A stretch of DNA of 41,155 nucleotides from Chloroflexota bacterium. GTDB taxonomy: Bacteria; Chloroflexota; Anaerolineae; CG2-30-64-16. The notes beneath the pieces were generated by a model. That model searched no databases, was not told the origin of the DNA, and was given only the letters and a program-made list of their open reading frames with translations. Of the stretch, positions 25,362 through 33,964 are shown piece by piece. How positions within the stretch are numbered: the first letter of the stretch is position 1; every line of letters begins with the position of its first letter. The stretch spans positions 1 to 41,155 of the forward strand of contig JAKPQT010000228.1 of assembly GCA_029555885.1 (NCBI GenBank). Reading direction: 5' to 3'. Position numbers and translations under genes: made by a program.

Positions 25362-27296
25362 ATGACTGAGCCGCGGGTTGCACCCTATGGCAGTTGGAGG
25401 TCGCCCATCACGTCCGACCTGATCGTCGCCGGCAGCGTGAGGCTGGGGCGGGTCACGCTGGATGCGGACGATGTGTACTGGCTTGAGGGTCGCCCGGCAG
25501 AGCGCGGCCGGTCGGTGCTCGTGCGGCAGCGGGCCGATGGCACGCGCGCGGATGTCACCCCGGCACCCTTCAACGTCCGCACGCGCGTGCACGAGTACGG
25601 CGGCGGCGAGTACCTGGTGGATCGCGGCGAAGTGTTCTTCGTCAATTTCGCGGACCAGCGCGTCTATACGGTGCGTGACGGCCAGGAACCGCAGCCGATT
25701 ACGCCGGAGCTGCCGCTGCGTTATGCCGACTTGGTGCTGGACCGCACGCGCGACCGCCTGGTGTGTGTCCGGGAGGATCATCTTGACCCGGGTCACGAAG
25801 CGGTCAATACCATCGTCGGCCTGAATCTACAGGGCGATGCCGCCGGCGGCCGCGTGCTCGTGGCGGGCAACGACTTCTACGCTTCCCCCCGGTTGAGCCC
25901 GGACGGCGCGCGGCTGGCCTGGCTGACCTGGCGCCATCCCAACATGCCGTGGGACGGCTGCGAGCTGTGGGTCGGTGAGCTGGACGCAGCGGGCGATGTG
26001 CGCGACGCCAAGCTCGTGGCCGGCGGCCTGACCGAGTCGGTCTTCCAGCCCACCTGGTCGCCGGACGGCATCCTCTATTTCGTGTCGGACCGCACGGGCT
26101 GGTGGAACCTGTACCGCTGGCATGACGGGCAAATCGAGCCGCTGGCCCCGCTGGACGCCGAGTTCGGCCAGCCGCAGTGGGTCTTCGGCATGTCCACTTA
26201 TGCGTTCGAATCTGCCGACCGGATCATCTGCACGTACACACAGGCAGGCATCACCCACCTCGCGGCGCTGGACACCCACACGAAGCAGCTTAAGCTGGTC
26301 GAAACCCCTTATACCGATATCGATCTGCCAACCGCAGCGCCGGGCCGCGTGGCATTCCTGGGCGCCTCACCCACCGCGTCGACAGCTATCGTGCTCCTGG
26401 ACCTGGGCACGGATGACGCACGCGTCCTGCGCCGTGCCAGCGACGTGCAGGTGAACGAGAGTTATCTCTCCATCCCGCAGACCATCGAGTTCCCGACCGA
26501 GGATGGCCTGACCGCGTTCGGCATCTACTACGCACCCCGCAACCGCGACTATGTCGCGCCAGCGGGCGAGTTGCCGCCGTTGCTGGTGTTGAGCCACGGC
26601 GGGCCGACCGGCTCGACCTCCTCCGCGTTCAACCTCGCGATCCAGTTCTGGACAAGCCGCGGCATCGCGGTGCTGGACGTGGATTACGGCGGCAGCACGG
26701 GCTATGGCCGGGCATATCGCGAGCGCTTAAACGACCGGTGGGGCATCGTAGATGTGGATGATTGCGCCAACGGCGCGCGGCACCTCGTCGCGCAGGGCTT
26801 GGTAGACGGCGACCGGCTCGCGATTCGCGGGGGCAGCGCGGGCGGCTACACCACGCTGGCTGCGCTCACGTTCCGCCGCGTGTTCAAGGCCGGCGCTAGC
26901 TACTTCGGCGTCGGTGACCTGGAAGCGCTGGCGCGTGACACGCACAAGTTCGAGTCGCGTTACCTGGACAACCTGGTCGGCCCCTATCCGGCGCGCCGCG
27001 ACATCTACATCGCACGCTCGCCGGTCAACTTCACCGACCAACTGGCCTGCCCGGTGATCTTCTTCCAGGGCCTCGATGACGAAGTGGTGCCGCCCAACCA
27101 GGCCGAGGCGATGTTCGCTGTGATGCGCGCCAGGGGGCTGCCGACAGCGTACCTGTCCTTCGAGGGCGAGGGGCACGGCTTCCGCCGCGCGGAAAACATC
27201 AAGCGGTCGCTGGATGCGGAGCTCTACTTCTACAGCCGCATCTTCGGCTTCGAGCTGGCGGACCCGGTCGAGCCGGTGCACATCGAAAACCTGTAG
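25362..27296 (+). CDS. S9-family (prolyl oligopeptidase-like) serine peptidase
   Basis: This 644-aa cytoplasmic-type peptidase has no signal peptide. The N-terminal half is a propeller of WSPDG-like blades ([24 protein letters not shown]). The C-terminal half is an alpha/beta-hydrolase with nucleophile S492 in GGSAGGYT, acid at D572/D573 in GLDDEVVP, and H605 in GEGHGF. It should cut short peptides, like dipeptidyl or acylaminoacyl peptidases. AAGGAG lies before the ATG. It may supply amino acids for the VOR pathway, but nothing in the sequence ties them together. Confidence 0.95.
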   Translation: MTEPRVAPYGSWRSPITSDLIVAGSVRLGRVTLDADDVYWLEGRPAERGRSVLVRQRADGTRADVTPAPFNVRTRVHEYGGGEYLVDRGEVFFVNFADQRVYTVRDGQEPQPITPELPLRYADLVLDRTRDRLVCVREDHLDPGHEAVNTIVGLNLQGDAAGGRVLVAGNDFYASPRLSPDGARLAWLTWRHPNMPWDGCELWVGELDAAGDVRDAKLVAGGLTESVFQPTWSPDGILYFVSDRTGWWNLYRWHDGQIEPLAPLDAEFGQPQWVFGMSTYAFESADRIICTYTQAGITHLAALDTHTKQLKLVETPYTDIDLPTAAPGRVAFLGASPTASTAIVLLDLGTDDARVLRRASDVQVNESYLSIPQTIEFPTEDGLTAFGIYYAPRNRDYVAPAGELPPLLVLSHGGPTGSTSSAFNLAIQFWTSRGIAVLDVDYGGSTGYGRAYRERLNDRWGIVDVDDCANGARHLVAQGLVDGDRLAIRGGSAGGYTTLAALTFRRVFKAGASYFGVGDLEALARDTHKFESRYLDNLVGPYPARRDIYIARSPVNFTDQLACPVIFFQGLDDEVVPPNQAEAMFAVMRARGLPTAYLSFEGEGHGFRRAENIKRSLDAELYFYSRIFGFELADPVEPVHIENL

Positions 27297-27304
27297 CGCC
27301 ATCC

Positions 27305-27961
27305 ATGAAAGACACACCCATCACGATTGAGGCGGCGCGCACGCTGTATGATGCGGGCGGCGGCGGGCACGATTTTGACCACGTCCTGCGCGTGCTGGCG
27401 ACCGCAGAGCGCATTGCACAGGCAGAAGGCGCGGACCTGGCCGTCGTACGCACGGCCGCGCTGCTCCACGATATCGGGGAGAACGAAGACCGCGCGCGCC
27501 ATCATCTCCTCGGCGCAGCGCGGGCGCGCGTGCTGCTGGCCGGTCAGCCTGCGGACTTCGTGGACGCGGTCTGCCATGCCATCGAGGCCCACCGCTTCCG
27601 CGCGGACCCTCCCCCGCGCACCCTGGAGGCGCAGGTGCTCTCCGATGCGGACAAGCTGGATGCCATCGGCGCGATCGGCATCGCGCGGGCGTTCGCGTAT
27701 GCAGGCAGCCGTGACACGGCGCTCTGGCGGACGAGCTGGCGCGCCATCGCTGCGGCGGACGAGGATGCAGCCCACCGCGCGCGGCACGCGCCCGGTGACC
27801 TGGGCGCCGCGTACACGCCGGTCCACGAGTTCGTCTACAAGCTGGATCGCATCCCGGAGCGGTTGTATACCGCCACTGCGCGCCGGATCGCTGCCGAGCG
27901 CCAGGCGTTCATGCACACTTTCTTCGACCGGCTCGACGCTGAGGCGCAGGGCGAGGGATGA
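27305..27961 (+). CDS. HD-domain phosphohydrolase
   Basis: This 218-aa protein has a metal-binding HD fold: H22-X3-H26 (GHDFDHVLRV), H55-D56 (LLHDIGE), then EAHRF and DADKLDAIGAIG. This matches the YedJ-like HD group, whose substrates are mostly unknown nucleotides. It starts eight bases after the S9 peptidase stop. A decayed toxin gene follows in the same frame directly after its stop codon. An overlapping frame (27327-27986) is a GC-driven shadow. Confidence 0.88.
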   Translation: MKDTPITIEAARTLYDAGGGGHDFDHVLRVLATAERIAQAEGADLAVVRTAALLHDIGENEDRARHHLLGAARARVLLAGQPADFVDAVCHAIEAHRFRADPPPRTLEAQVLSDADKLDAIGAIGIARAFAYAGSRDTALWRTSWRAIAAADEDAAHRARHAPGDLGAAYTPVHEFVYKLDRIPERLYTATARRIAAERQAFMHTFFDRLDAEAQGEG

Positions 27962-28102
27962 TATCGGCTCCCGTCGATTTGCATAAACGTATCTTATGGG
28001 ATACAACGCGGCCAGGTGTTGATCATCTTGCTTGCTGGTGGTGATAAACGTACACAGGCGAATGATATTCGAGTTGCGCTAGAACTGGCACGGCAAGTGT
28101 AG
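27962..28102 (+). pseudogene. Truncated HigB/RelE-type addiction toxin
   Basis: The frame ends with IQRGQVLIILLAGGDKRTQ followed by ANDIRVALELARQV and TAG at 28100-28102. That is the usual C terminus of the Gp49-like HigB toxins (LLAGGDK-TQ, DI-A). There is no start codon and the N-terminal half is missing; about 14 unrelated codons join it to the stop of the HD gene. The base composition is visibly less GC-rich than in the neighbours. It is the dead partner of the antitoxin next to it. Confidence 0.75.
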
Positions 28103-28113
28103 GAGGCGGAGGT

Positions 28114-28413
28114 ATGGAGCAAAACACGATTCGCACAACTCGATGGGATCCAGTTGATCATCTGAAAACTGAGCAAGACATGGCCGCCTATCTTGATGCC
28201 GCGTTAGAGGATGGTGACACAGGGGTTATCATGGCCGCGCTAGGTGATATCGCCCGCGCAAAAGGGATGTCACAGGTGGCACGAGCGGCAGGGTTGGGAC
28301 GTGAAAGCCTGTACAAGTCGCTTTCGACAACCGGCAATCCGGAGTTCGCCACCGTCTTGAGGGTAGTTCGGGCGCTGGGACTCAGACTCCACGCTGAAGC
28401 GAGTCAACCCTGA
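28114..28413 (+). CDS. HigA-like addiction module antitoxin (orphan)
   Basis: This 99-aa protein matches the small antidote proteins found after Gp49-type toxins. It begins with the usual WDPVDHLKTEQDMAAYLDAA, then a helix-turn-helix (MSQVARAAGLGRESLYKSL) and a closing LRVVRALGLRLHAEA. GGAGGCGGAGG precedes the ATG. Because the toxin is truncated, the gene may be decaying, or kept to neutralise a related toxin elsewhere. The pair looks acquired: its composition differs from the flanking genes and it sits between housekeeping genes. Confidence 0.85.
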   Translation: MEQNTIRTTRWDPVDHLKTEQDMAAYLDAALEDGDTGVIMAALGDIARAKGMSQVARAAGLGRESLYKSLSTTGNPEFATVLRVVRALGLRLHAEASQP

Positions 28414-28440
28414 GTCAGCGATAGCCAGCAGAGTAAGACA

Positions 28441-28477
28441 TAAAGAGAGCAGAGGTGAGTGACCTCTACTCTCTTTA
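28441..28477. terminator. Bidirectional terminator between antitoxin and lipoprotein
   Basis: TAAAGAGAG-C-AGAGGT pairs with ACCTCT-A-CTCTCTTTA around GAGTG: 15 pairs with one mismatch. Short A- and T-runs are part of the stem. It serves two convergent genes. Confidence 0.75.
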
Positions 28478-28479
28478 GC

Positions 28480-29868
28480 TCAAGGCACTGCGCTGATATC
28501 GATGACCTGTTGCGTCGAGCTGCCGGCGGTGACAACGACATCGGTCACGATCTTGCTGCCGGTGTAGTCGGGCAGCGCGACCTCGATATCATAAGTGCCC
28601 GCGGGCAGCAGCACCCGGGTGGGGTTTTCGGTGCGCCAGTCAGCCATCGTCTGCCGTTGGCCCGCGGGGTAGATGACGATGTCAACCTGCGGCGTGGCGC
28701 CATCCTGCGTCACGGTAATCTCAAGCGTGCCGAACGCAAAGAGCACATCCTGGGAGGCCACCGTCCCGCTGATGACCTCCACCTCTTTCAGCCACTCCTC
28801 TGACTTTTCCGCCTGCACCAACACATCATACTTGCCGTCTGGCAGGACAAACTGCGCGTCCGCGGCGCTGAGCTGGTCCACCACTTGCCGCTGCCCTGCC
28901 GGGTAGACGGTCACGCGCGCATTGCCTGCCAACTCGCCGGGGTTGCTGAACACACGCACGCGCAAGGTCGTTGCATCATCCAAGACTGTCTCGACCTGCG
29001 CGGCAACGGGCGCGACGGCCAACTCGGAAACATCGGCAAAATCCTCCGGCGCGCCCACCGTCAAGCCAGGCGCATCATAGTCCCAGAACCGCCACGTCAC
29101 TTCCATCCACGGCACAGGCTCGCCGTCCTCGCCTGCGGTGAGCAACGTCGCAGCCGCGCGATACACCCGGCCGCTCTCTGCCACCCAATAGTTGACGGTC
29201 TGCCCAACCATCAGGGGCGCAAGCTGAGTTTCGAGCGCGGCACGCGATTCTGCATCTGCGGTCACCGCGGACGCGCTGGCCTTCATCAGGCGCGCGAGGG
29301 TGGCCGGGTTGAAGGCCGCCTGCATTTGCACAGTGGCCTCAGGCACACCCTGGACCGGATCCAGCTCGCCGCGAGCCTGCGCGTCGGCCAGTGGATAGAG
29401 TCGCAGCACTGCGAAGGGCGATGTCAAGCCGTAGGCCGCATCGAACCCGACACCGGGCCAGCGCGTCCAAACCACATCGGTCGCGGCGCGCGTATAGCTG
29501 TGCATGGCGCCGCCGCCATTTGCCGCCGGCGCGACAATCAGTTCCTCCGGCGTATCCTCGCCGTGCCGTGTGGACTGCGACCACATGCCGCCGCTGTACT
29601 GCCCCATCACCACGGTATACGGCTCCTCCGCTGCGCCCGCGGGCCGCAGGGTCATCTCGTAGCGAAACGCGGCGGGGAGGGTGAGGAGTTCTGGCTCCAC
29701 GGGCGGGAGGACGGTCGCGGTCGGGGTCGGGCCCGCAGTCGCGACCGTCTCAGCCGTTGCGACAGGCGTCGGGGCAGGCGTAGGTTCTGAGCTACAGGCT
29801 ATGAGGCTTACCACCAACAGAAGGGGCAGCAGGCCGCGCAAGGCACGCGCAAGAGACGATGAGTCCAT
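28480..29868 (-). CDS. Lipoprotein with C-terminal PEGA-like repeats
   Basis: This is a 462-aa predicted lipoprotein. Its signal peptide ends with lipobox LIAC (Cys25), followed by a Thr/Pro/Ala linker. The middle (about 60-300) is an unrecognised globular part with YTRAATDVVWTRWPGVGF. Two repeats close it: TVYPAGQRQVVDQLS...LPDGKYDV and IVIYPAGQRQTMADW...LPAGTYDIEV, resembling PEGA or carboxypeptidase-regulatory beta folds. The ATG at 29868 has GGAG upstream; a TTG 12 bases earlier is possible. It stands alone, facing a terminator. Confidence 0.8.
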   Translation of the reverse strand: MDSSSLARALRGLLPLLLVVSLIACSSEPTPAPTPVATAETVATAGPTPTATVLPPVEPELLTLPAAFRYEMTLRPAGAAEEPYTVVMGQYSGGMWSQSTRHGEDTPEELIVAPAANGGGAMHSYTRAATDVVWTRWPGVGFDAAYGLTSPFAVLRLYPLADAQARGELDPVQGVPEATVQMQAAFNPATLARLMKASASAVTADAESRAALETQLAPLMVGQTVNYWVAESGRVYRAAATLLTAGEDGEPVPWMEVTWRFWDYDAPGLTVGAPEDFADVSELAVAPVAAQVETVLDDATTLRVRVFSNPGELAGNARVTVYPAGQRQVVDQLSAADAQFVLPDGKYDVLVQAEKSEEWLKEVEVISGTVASQDVLFAFGTLEITVTQDGATPQVDIVIYPAGQRQTMADWRTENPTRVLLPAGTYDIEVALPDYTGSKIVTDVVVTAGSSTQQVIDISAVP

Positions 29869-30017
29869 GAGCAACTCCAACCCGAGTCAGACAGACAGAT
29901 GAATGCTGTAAGAATACGGATTATAAATGACGAAACGCATGAAGGACAAAAGGCAGACACAGAAACGCAGAAAGGGCAACCAGCCCAACAGAGCTATATG
30001 CAGAAACTTCTTGCGGA

Positions 30018-30091
30018 CTGGAGTCGAGGCTTTAGCCGGTTAGGAAGTGTACGTATGTAGCCATCCAAACCGGCTGAAGCCTCGACTCCAG
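30018..30091. repeat. 24-bp inverted repeat, REP/MITE-like
   Basis: Arms 30018-30041 (CTGGAGTCGAGGC...) and 30068-30091 (...GCCTCGACTCCAG) are reverse complements except for one G-U-compatible position. The spacer is 26 bases. There is no T-run, so it is a mobile palindromic repeat rather than a terminator. Confidence 0.75.
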
Positions 30092-30127
30092 CTATACTTG
30101 AAATCGCTGTCGACCGGCCTCCTCGCG

Positions 30128-30156
30128 TTGACACCCACCCGAGCAACGGATAGAAT
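30128..30156 (+). promoter_or_regulatory. Promoter of the MscS gene
   Basis: A perfect TTGACA (30128-30133) and TAGAAT (30151-30156, 5/6) are 17 nt apart. The start would be about 30163. Confidence 0.75.
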
Positions 30157-30184
30157 CACCGCTGTCGTGAGGAGCGACTTCTAC

Positions 30185-30979
30185 ATGTTTACCACTGCAT
30201 TCTGGCAGGACAATCACTGGCAGGATCTCGCGCTGCGCCTCGTGCTGCTGGCGGTCACATGGCTCGCAGTCTGGCTCGTAGTACGCTATATCGGGCGTTG
30301 GGTCTTCCGCCTGATCCTGCGGTCGCGCGGGTTCACGGATGACGACGGCGGCTTCACGCTGCTCCGCCGCACGCTCAAGGCCCTGGTCATCATCACCGGC
30401 GCCCTCAGCTCCCTGGCGATCCTGGGCCTGACCCCGCTGCTGGCCAGCACGCTGACCACCATCGGCATCGTCGGCATCATAGTCGGCCTGGCCGTTAAGG
30501 ATGTCGCTGCCAACTTCGTGTCGGGCGTGCTGCTGCTCTTCGACCGCCCCTTCAGCCTGGGTGATTTCGTGTCTGCGGGCAACGTGCAGGGCAACGTCGA
30601 AGTCATCTCGCTCCGCAGCACGCGCATCCGCACACCCGATGGCCCGGTCGTGACCATTCCCAACAGCGTCATCGCAGCCAACGCGATCACGAATTACTCG
30701 TTGAGCCGTGCGCGGCGCGTCGAACTGACGTGGAAGCTGTCGCTGGATGCCGACATCGACGCGGCCACCCGGACGCTGCTGGAGCTGGCGACTGTAGACG
30801 CACGCGTGGTCGCGGCCCCGCCGCCCGCGGTGATGATTGGAGATGTGCGCGACGATTCGTTCGATTTGCGGTTAGTCACCTATGTGCAGAGCGACGACTG
30901 GCAGGCCGCGCAGTCCGACCTGAAGCGCGCCCTGGTCGCGCGGCTGGCGGAGCAGCAGAGCCAGGGACAGCCAACCTGA
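30185..30979 (+). CDS. Small-conductance mechanosensitive channel, MscS family
   Basis: This 264-aa channel opens under membrane tension to release solutes. Helices lie at about 16-35 and 60-85. The pore helix (LTTIGIVGIIVGLAVKDVAANFVSG) is glycine/alanine-rich as usual, followed by the beta domain (LLFDRPFSLGDFV, TIPNSVIAANAITNYS). The ATG at 30185 has AGGAG; an upstream in-frame GTG (30167) is possible. The frame extends to 30047 through the inverted repeat, but this is not coding. It is smaller than E. coli MscS by one N-terminal helix. Confidence 0.93.
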   Translation: MFTTAFWQDNHWQDLALRLVLLAVTWLAVWLVVRYIGRWVFRLILRSRGFTDDDGGFTLLRRTLKALVIITGALSSLAILGLTPLLASTLTTIGIVGIIVGLAVKDVAANFVSGVLLLFDRPFSLGDFVSAGNVQGNVEVISLRSTRIRTPDGPVVTIPNSVIAANAITNYSLSRARRVELTWKLSLDADIDAATRTLLELATVDARVVAAPPPAVMIGDVRDDSFDLRLVTYVQSDDWQAAQSDLKRALVARLAEQQSQGQPT

Positions 30980-31020
30980 ACCTGTCGGATCATCGCGGAT
31001 TGTACAAGCCGGCATCGGGC

Positions 31021-31050
31021 CTTTCGTGTGATCCGTGTATTCCGTGGTTG
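31021..31050 (-). repeat. CACGGA-type dispersed repeat, copy B (inverted)
   Basis: The reverse complement begins CAACCACGGAATACACGG and aligns with 18454-18484 at 28 of 31 positions. It ends 21 bases before the MaoC ATG, comparable to copy A before lysC. Confidence 0.65.
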
Positions 31051-31071
31051 CATATAGAAGGAGCATTTCAC

Positions 31072-31536
31072 ATGGCCGAAATCACCGCGAAGCGCGGGTT
31101 ATTCTTCGAGGAATTCAACGTCGGTGACACCGTGACATCGCAGGGGCGGACGATCACCGAGGCAGATATCGTGGCCTTCGCCGCGTTGAGCGGCGACTGG
31201 AACCCCATCCACACCGACGCCGAACACGCCAAGCAGGGCATGTTCGGGGAGCGTATCGCCCACGGCCTGCTGGGCCTGTCGGTCGCAACCGGCCTGGCCA
31301 TGCAACTGGGATTCATCACCGAGACCGCAATGGCTTTCCGCGGGCTGGAGTGGAAGTTCCGCGGGGTCATCAAGATAGGCGACACGATTCATATGCGCGC
31401 GGAAGTCACCGAGAAGAAGGCGGTGCCCCGGCTCGGCGGCGGACTCGTCATTTTCAATGTCGAGGTCATCAACCAGCGCGGGGAAGTCGCCCAGCAGGGG
31501 ACATGGAGCATGATCGTCAAGATGCAGGGGGCTTAA
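31072..31536 (+). CDS. MaoC-family (R)-specific enoyl-CoA hydratase-like protein
   Basis: This 154-aa hot-dog-fold protein carries hydratase motif 2: FAALSGDWNPIHTDAEHAK, with the dyad D42 and H47, then FGERIAHGLLGLS. It should add water to trans-2-enoyl-CoA or act on a related thioester. AGAAGGAG precedes the ATG. The frame opens at 30730 inside mscS, but not as a real gene. It ends three bases from the stop of the convergent hutI gene with no terminator in between. No fatty-acid genes are adjacent. Confidence 0.9.
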   Translation: MAEITAKRGLFFEEFNVGDTVTSQGRTITEADIVAFAALSGDWNPIHTDAEHAKQGMFGERIAHGLLGLSVATGLAMQLGFITETAMAFRGLEWKFRGVIKIGDTIHMRAEVTEKKAVPRLGGGLVIFNVEVINQRGEVAQQGTWSMIVKMQGA

Positions 31537-31539
31537 TCG

Positions 31540-32814
31540 TTACACCAATCTGCCCCGCTTGATGACCTGCGCGGCGAGGTTAGTCCCGAAGCGATAGCCC
31601 AACATGCGGTAGTCGTCCGTGTCCAGGATGACCAGGTCGGCCAGCTTGCCTGGCTCGATGCTCCCTACCAGGCTCCCCAGGCCAACCGCGTGCGCGGCGT
31701 TGAGCGTTGCAGCGGTCAGCGCCTCTGCGGGCAGCAGCCGCATGTAGCGGCAGGCCAGGGCAACCATGAACTGCATATTCTCGCACCAGCACGTGCCGGG
31801 ATTGAGGTCGGTCGCGAGGGCCAGCGCGCCGCCCTGGTCGATCAGCGCACGCGCCGGGGTGTAGTCGTGATGCGCCAGGCCGAACGGCGTGCCGGGCAGC
31901 GCGACACCGATCGTGTTGGACGCCGCGAGCGCAGCGACATGCTCTGGCGGGGTGGTCACGATGTGATCCGCCGAGGCCGCGGCCAGCTCCACGGCCAGCA
32001 GCGCGCCGCCGAGCGGTGCAAACTCGTCCACATGAATCTTCAGGCCGAAGCCCAACCGCTGCGCAGCGGCCAGGATCCGTCGCGACTGAGCGAGGTCGAA
32101 CGCCCCATTTTCGCAGAACACATCGCAGAAGATAGGCCACGCGGCTGACTCGTCCGGCCACGCAGCGCGCAGCGTCTGCCAGCGCGCCCAGGCCGCCGGC
32201 AGCATCTCATCGACCACGAGGGCAACATACGCATGGGGCCGCTCGCGGTACTCTGCCGGAATGGCATGCGCGCCCAGGAACGTCGGCACGAGGTCCACGG
32301 GATGCGTGCGCTGCAATTCGGCCAGCGCATCGAGCTGTTTGAGTTCGTCGGGCACGTTCAGCCCGTAGCCCGTCTTGGCTTCAGCAGTGGTCGTGCCGTG
32401 CGCCAGCATCCGGTCGAGCCGGTCGCGTGTCTCCGCAACGAGCTGCGCCAGCGAGGCGGCACGCGTGTCGGCCACCGTGCGCACGATGCCGCCGCCCGCA
32501 GCCATGATCTCCATGTAGGTCGCACCGCCGATGCGCATCTCGAACTCCGCCGCGCGGTGGCCCGCCCAGGGCAGGTGCGTGTGCGGGTCCACGAAGCCGG
32601 GAATGACCGCCCGGCCGCGACCATCCAGGGTTTGTGCGGCGGTGAAACGCTCCGTCAGTTCCCGGCTGGCGCCGACGGCGACGATGCACCCGTCCGCGGC
32701 CGCGACCGCTGCATCCGTGATGACGGTGAGTTCCCGCATGGCCGGCCCGCGCCGCGGCCCGCCCGTAGGCGTGACGAGCTGCCCGATGTTGTGGATGAGC
32801 AGATCAGCATGCAT
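31540..32814 (-). CDS. hutI: Imidazolonepropionase
   Basis: This enzyme opens imidazolone-5-propionate in the third step of histidine breakdown. It has 424 aa. The amidohydrolase metal motif is H78-X-H80 in DPHTHLPWAGHR. IGGATYMEIMAAGGGI, AKTGYGL, FLGAHAIP, VDEFAPLGG and ATDLNPGTCWCENMQFM are typical of HutI, and EPGKLADLVILD ends it. AGGGAGGGC lies before the ATG. No hutH, hutU or hutG is within the window, so it is an isolated member of the pathway. The open frame to 33561 runs antisense through holB. Confidence 0.95.
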   Translation of the reverse strand: MHADLLIHNIGQLVTPTGGPRRGPAMRELTVITDAAVAAADGCIVAVGASRELTERFTAAQTLDGRGRAVIPGFVDPHTHLPWAGHRAAEFEMRIGGATYMEIMAAGGGIVRTVADTRAASLAQLVAETRDRLDRMLAHGTTTAEAKTGYGLNVPDELKQLDALAELQRTHPVDLVPTFLGAHAIPAEYRERPHAYVALVVDEMLPAAWARWQTLRAAWPDESAAWPIFCDVFCENGAFDLAQSRRILAAAQRLGFGLKIHVDEFAPLGGALLAVELAAASADHIVTTPPEHVAALAASNTIGVALPGTPFGLAHHDYTPARALIDQGGALALATDLNPGTCWCENMQFMVALACRYMRLLPAEALTAATLNAAHAVGLGSLVGSIEPGKLADLVILDTDDYRMLGYRFGTNLAAQVIKRGRLV

Positions 32815-32887
32815 GACGCCCTCCCTGGGTGGATGATGGGCATCATAGCCCGCGCGCCGCGCGGTGTCAACCGCCGGACGCGGAACG

Positions 32888-32916
32888 TTGGACATCGACA
32901 TAGGGTATGTTACAAT
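32888..32916 (+). promoter_or_regulatory. holB promoter with extended -10
   Basis: TGTTACAAT (32908-32916) is an extended -10 (TGn-TACAAT). TTGGAC (32888-32893) lies 17 nt upstream as a weak -35. The predicted start, 32923-32924, coincides with the ATG of a 10-codon mini-ORF. Confidence 0.6.
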
Positions 32917-32923
32917 AGCCGCC

Positions 32924-32953
32924 ATGCAACACCTCAGGAACAAGCCCGCATGG
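32924..32953 (+). CDS. Possible 10-codon upstream ORF overlapping holB
   Basis: ATG at 32924 would encode MQHLRNKPAW and stop at TGA 32951-32953, overlapping the holB ATG (32950). The promoter position would make it leaderless. AGGAA inside it is the holB ribosome site. Whether it is translated is unknown. Confidence 0.3.
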
Positions 32954-33933
32954 TGAGTTGGCCCGTCGTCGGCCACGAGTGGGCGCTCGACCTGCTCGGC
33001 CAGGCCATCCGCAGCGGACGGCCCAGTCACGCCTACCTGTTCACCGGCCCGCCCGCCGTCGGCAAAACGACGGTCGCGCGCGCGGTGGCGCAGGCACTGG
33101 TGTGCGAGCGCGGGGCAGGCCCGCCGTGCGGCGTCTGCCCAACCTGCCGCCGCGTGGCCGAAGGCCGCTATCCGGATGTCCAACTGGTCAAGGCCGAGAA
33201 AAACACCATCCAGATCGACCAGGTGCGCAGCCTGCAAGCGGACGCAGCCATTGCCCCGCTGGAGGGCAGGCGCAAGGTGTTCATCATCCGCGAGATCGAG
33301 CGCGCCACGCCGCCCGCGGCCAACGCGCTGCTCAAAACCCTGGAGGAGCCGGCCCCGCACGTCGTTCTGCTGCTGACCAGCAACCGGCGGGACCAGGTCC
33401 TGCCGACGATTCTCTCCCGTTGTCAGATCATGGGGCTGCGGCCTATGCCGCTCGACCAGCTTCAAGCCGCACTGGAGACGCGCTGGGGCTTGGACGAAGA
33501 GCGCGCGCGGCTGCTCGCGCGGCTCAGCGCGGGGCGGCTGGGCTGGGCCGTGGCGGCCCATACCGATCCCGAATTATGGGACCGGCGCACCCGGCATCTC
33601 GATGATCTGCTTGGCCTGCTCGCCGGCAACGCGATCGCGCGGCTGGCCTATGCCGAAAAACTGAGCCGGGCCGACGATGTCGAAACAGTGTTGGGGCTGT
33701 GGGCCACCTGGTGGCGCGATGTCCTGCTCGTCCAGCAGCGCATACCCGAAGCGGTGCTCAACCTTGACCGCAGGCCGCAACTGCTCCAGCAGGCCGAGTT
33801 ATTCGGCACAGAACAGGTGCAGCTCGCGCTCGCCGACCTCATGCAGACGCTGCATCGCATCCGCGCCAACGCGAACTTGCGCCTGGCGCTGGATGTCTTG
33901 CTGCTGCGTCTCCCGAAGCCAGCCATCGTGTGA
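32950..33933 (+). CDS. holB: DNA polymerase III delta-prime subunit
   Basis: This 327-aa clamp-loader subunit opens the beta clamp together with delta and tau/gamma. Walker A-like GPPAVGKTT is at 33-41. Four cysteines (52, 60, 63, 66; CGVCPTC) form the zinc module, and IREIERATPPAANALLKTLEEP and LLTSNRRDQVLPTILSRCQ are standard. E. coli delta-prime has a degenerate P-loop; here it looks intact. Start ATG 32950 with AGGAA nine bases before it; a GTG follows directly. The next gene is ricT, a gene order also known from Firmicutes. Confidence 0.94.
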   Translation: MVSWPVVGHEWALDLLGQAIRSGRPSHAYLFTGPPAVGKTTVARAVAQALVCERGAGPPCGVCPTCRRVAEGRYPDVQLVKAEKNTIQIDQVRSLQADAAIAPLEGRRKVFIIREIERATPPAANALLKTLEEPAPHVVLLLTSNRRDQVLPTILSRCQIMGLRPMPLDQLQAALETRWGLDEERARLLARLSAGRLGWAVAAHTDPELWDRRTRHLDDLLGLLAGNAIARLAYAEKLSRADDVETVLGLWATWWRDVLLVQQRIPEAVLNLDRRPQLLQQAELFGTEQVQLALADLMQTLHRIRANANLRLALDVLLLRLPKPAIV

Positions 33934-33964
33934 GCATAATCCCAAGTTACGAGGAGTGACCGCA

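Larger units (their letters stand above)
29869..30184. other. Divergent intergenic region with repeats
   Basis: This 316-base region holds an A-rich stretch (about 29937-29984, ACAGAAACGCAGAAAGG) that resembles the GAAG-type repeats elsewhere, the inverted repeat at 30018-30091, and the MscS promoter at 30128-30156. I found no clear promoter for the lipoprotein. Confidence 0.55.

Noticed and set aside
27327..27986. Overlapping 219-codon frame in the HD-domain gene
   Set aside because: It is Arg/Ser-rich with no motif, while the other frame carries all HD residues.
32815..33561. Extension of the hutI frame, antisense to holB
   Set aside because: It has no conserved sequence upstream of MHADLL, and a good ribosome site lies at the internal ATG.
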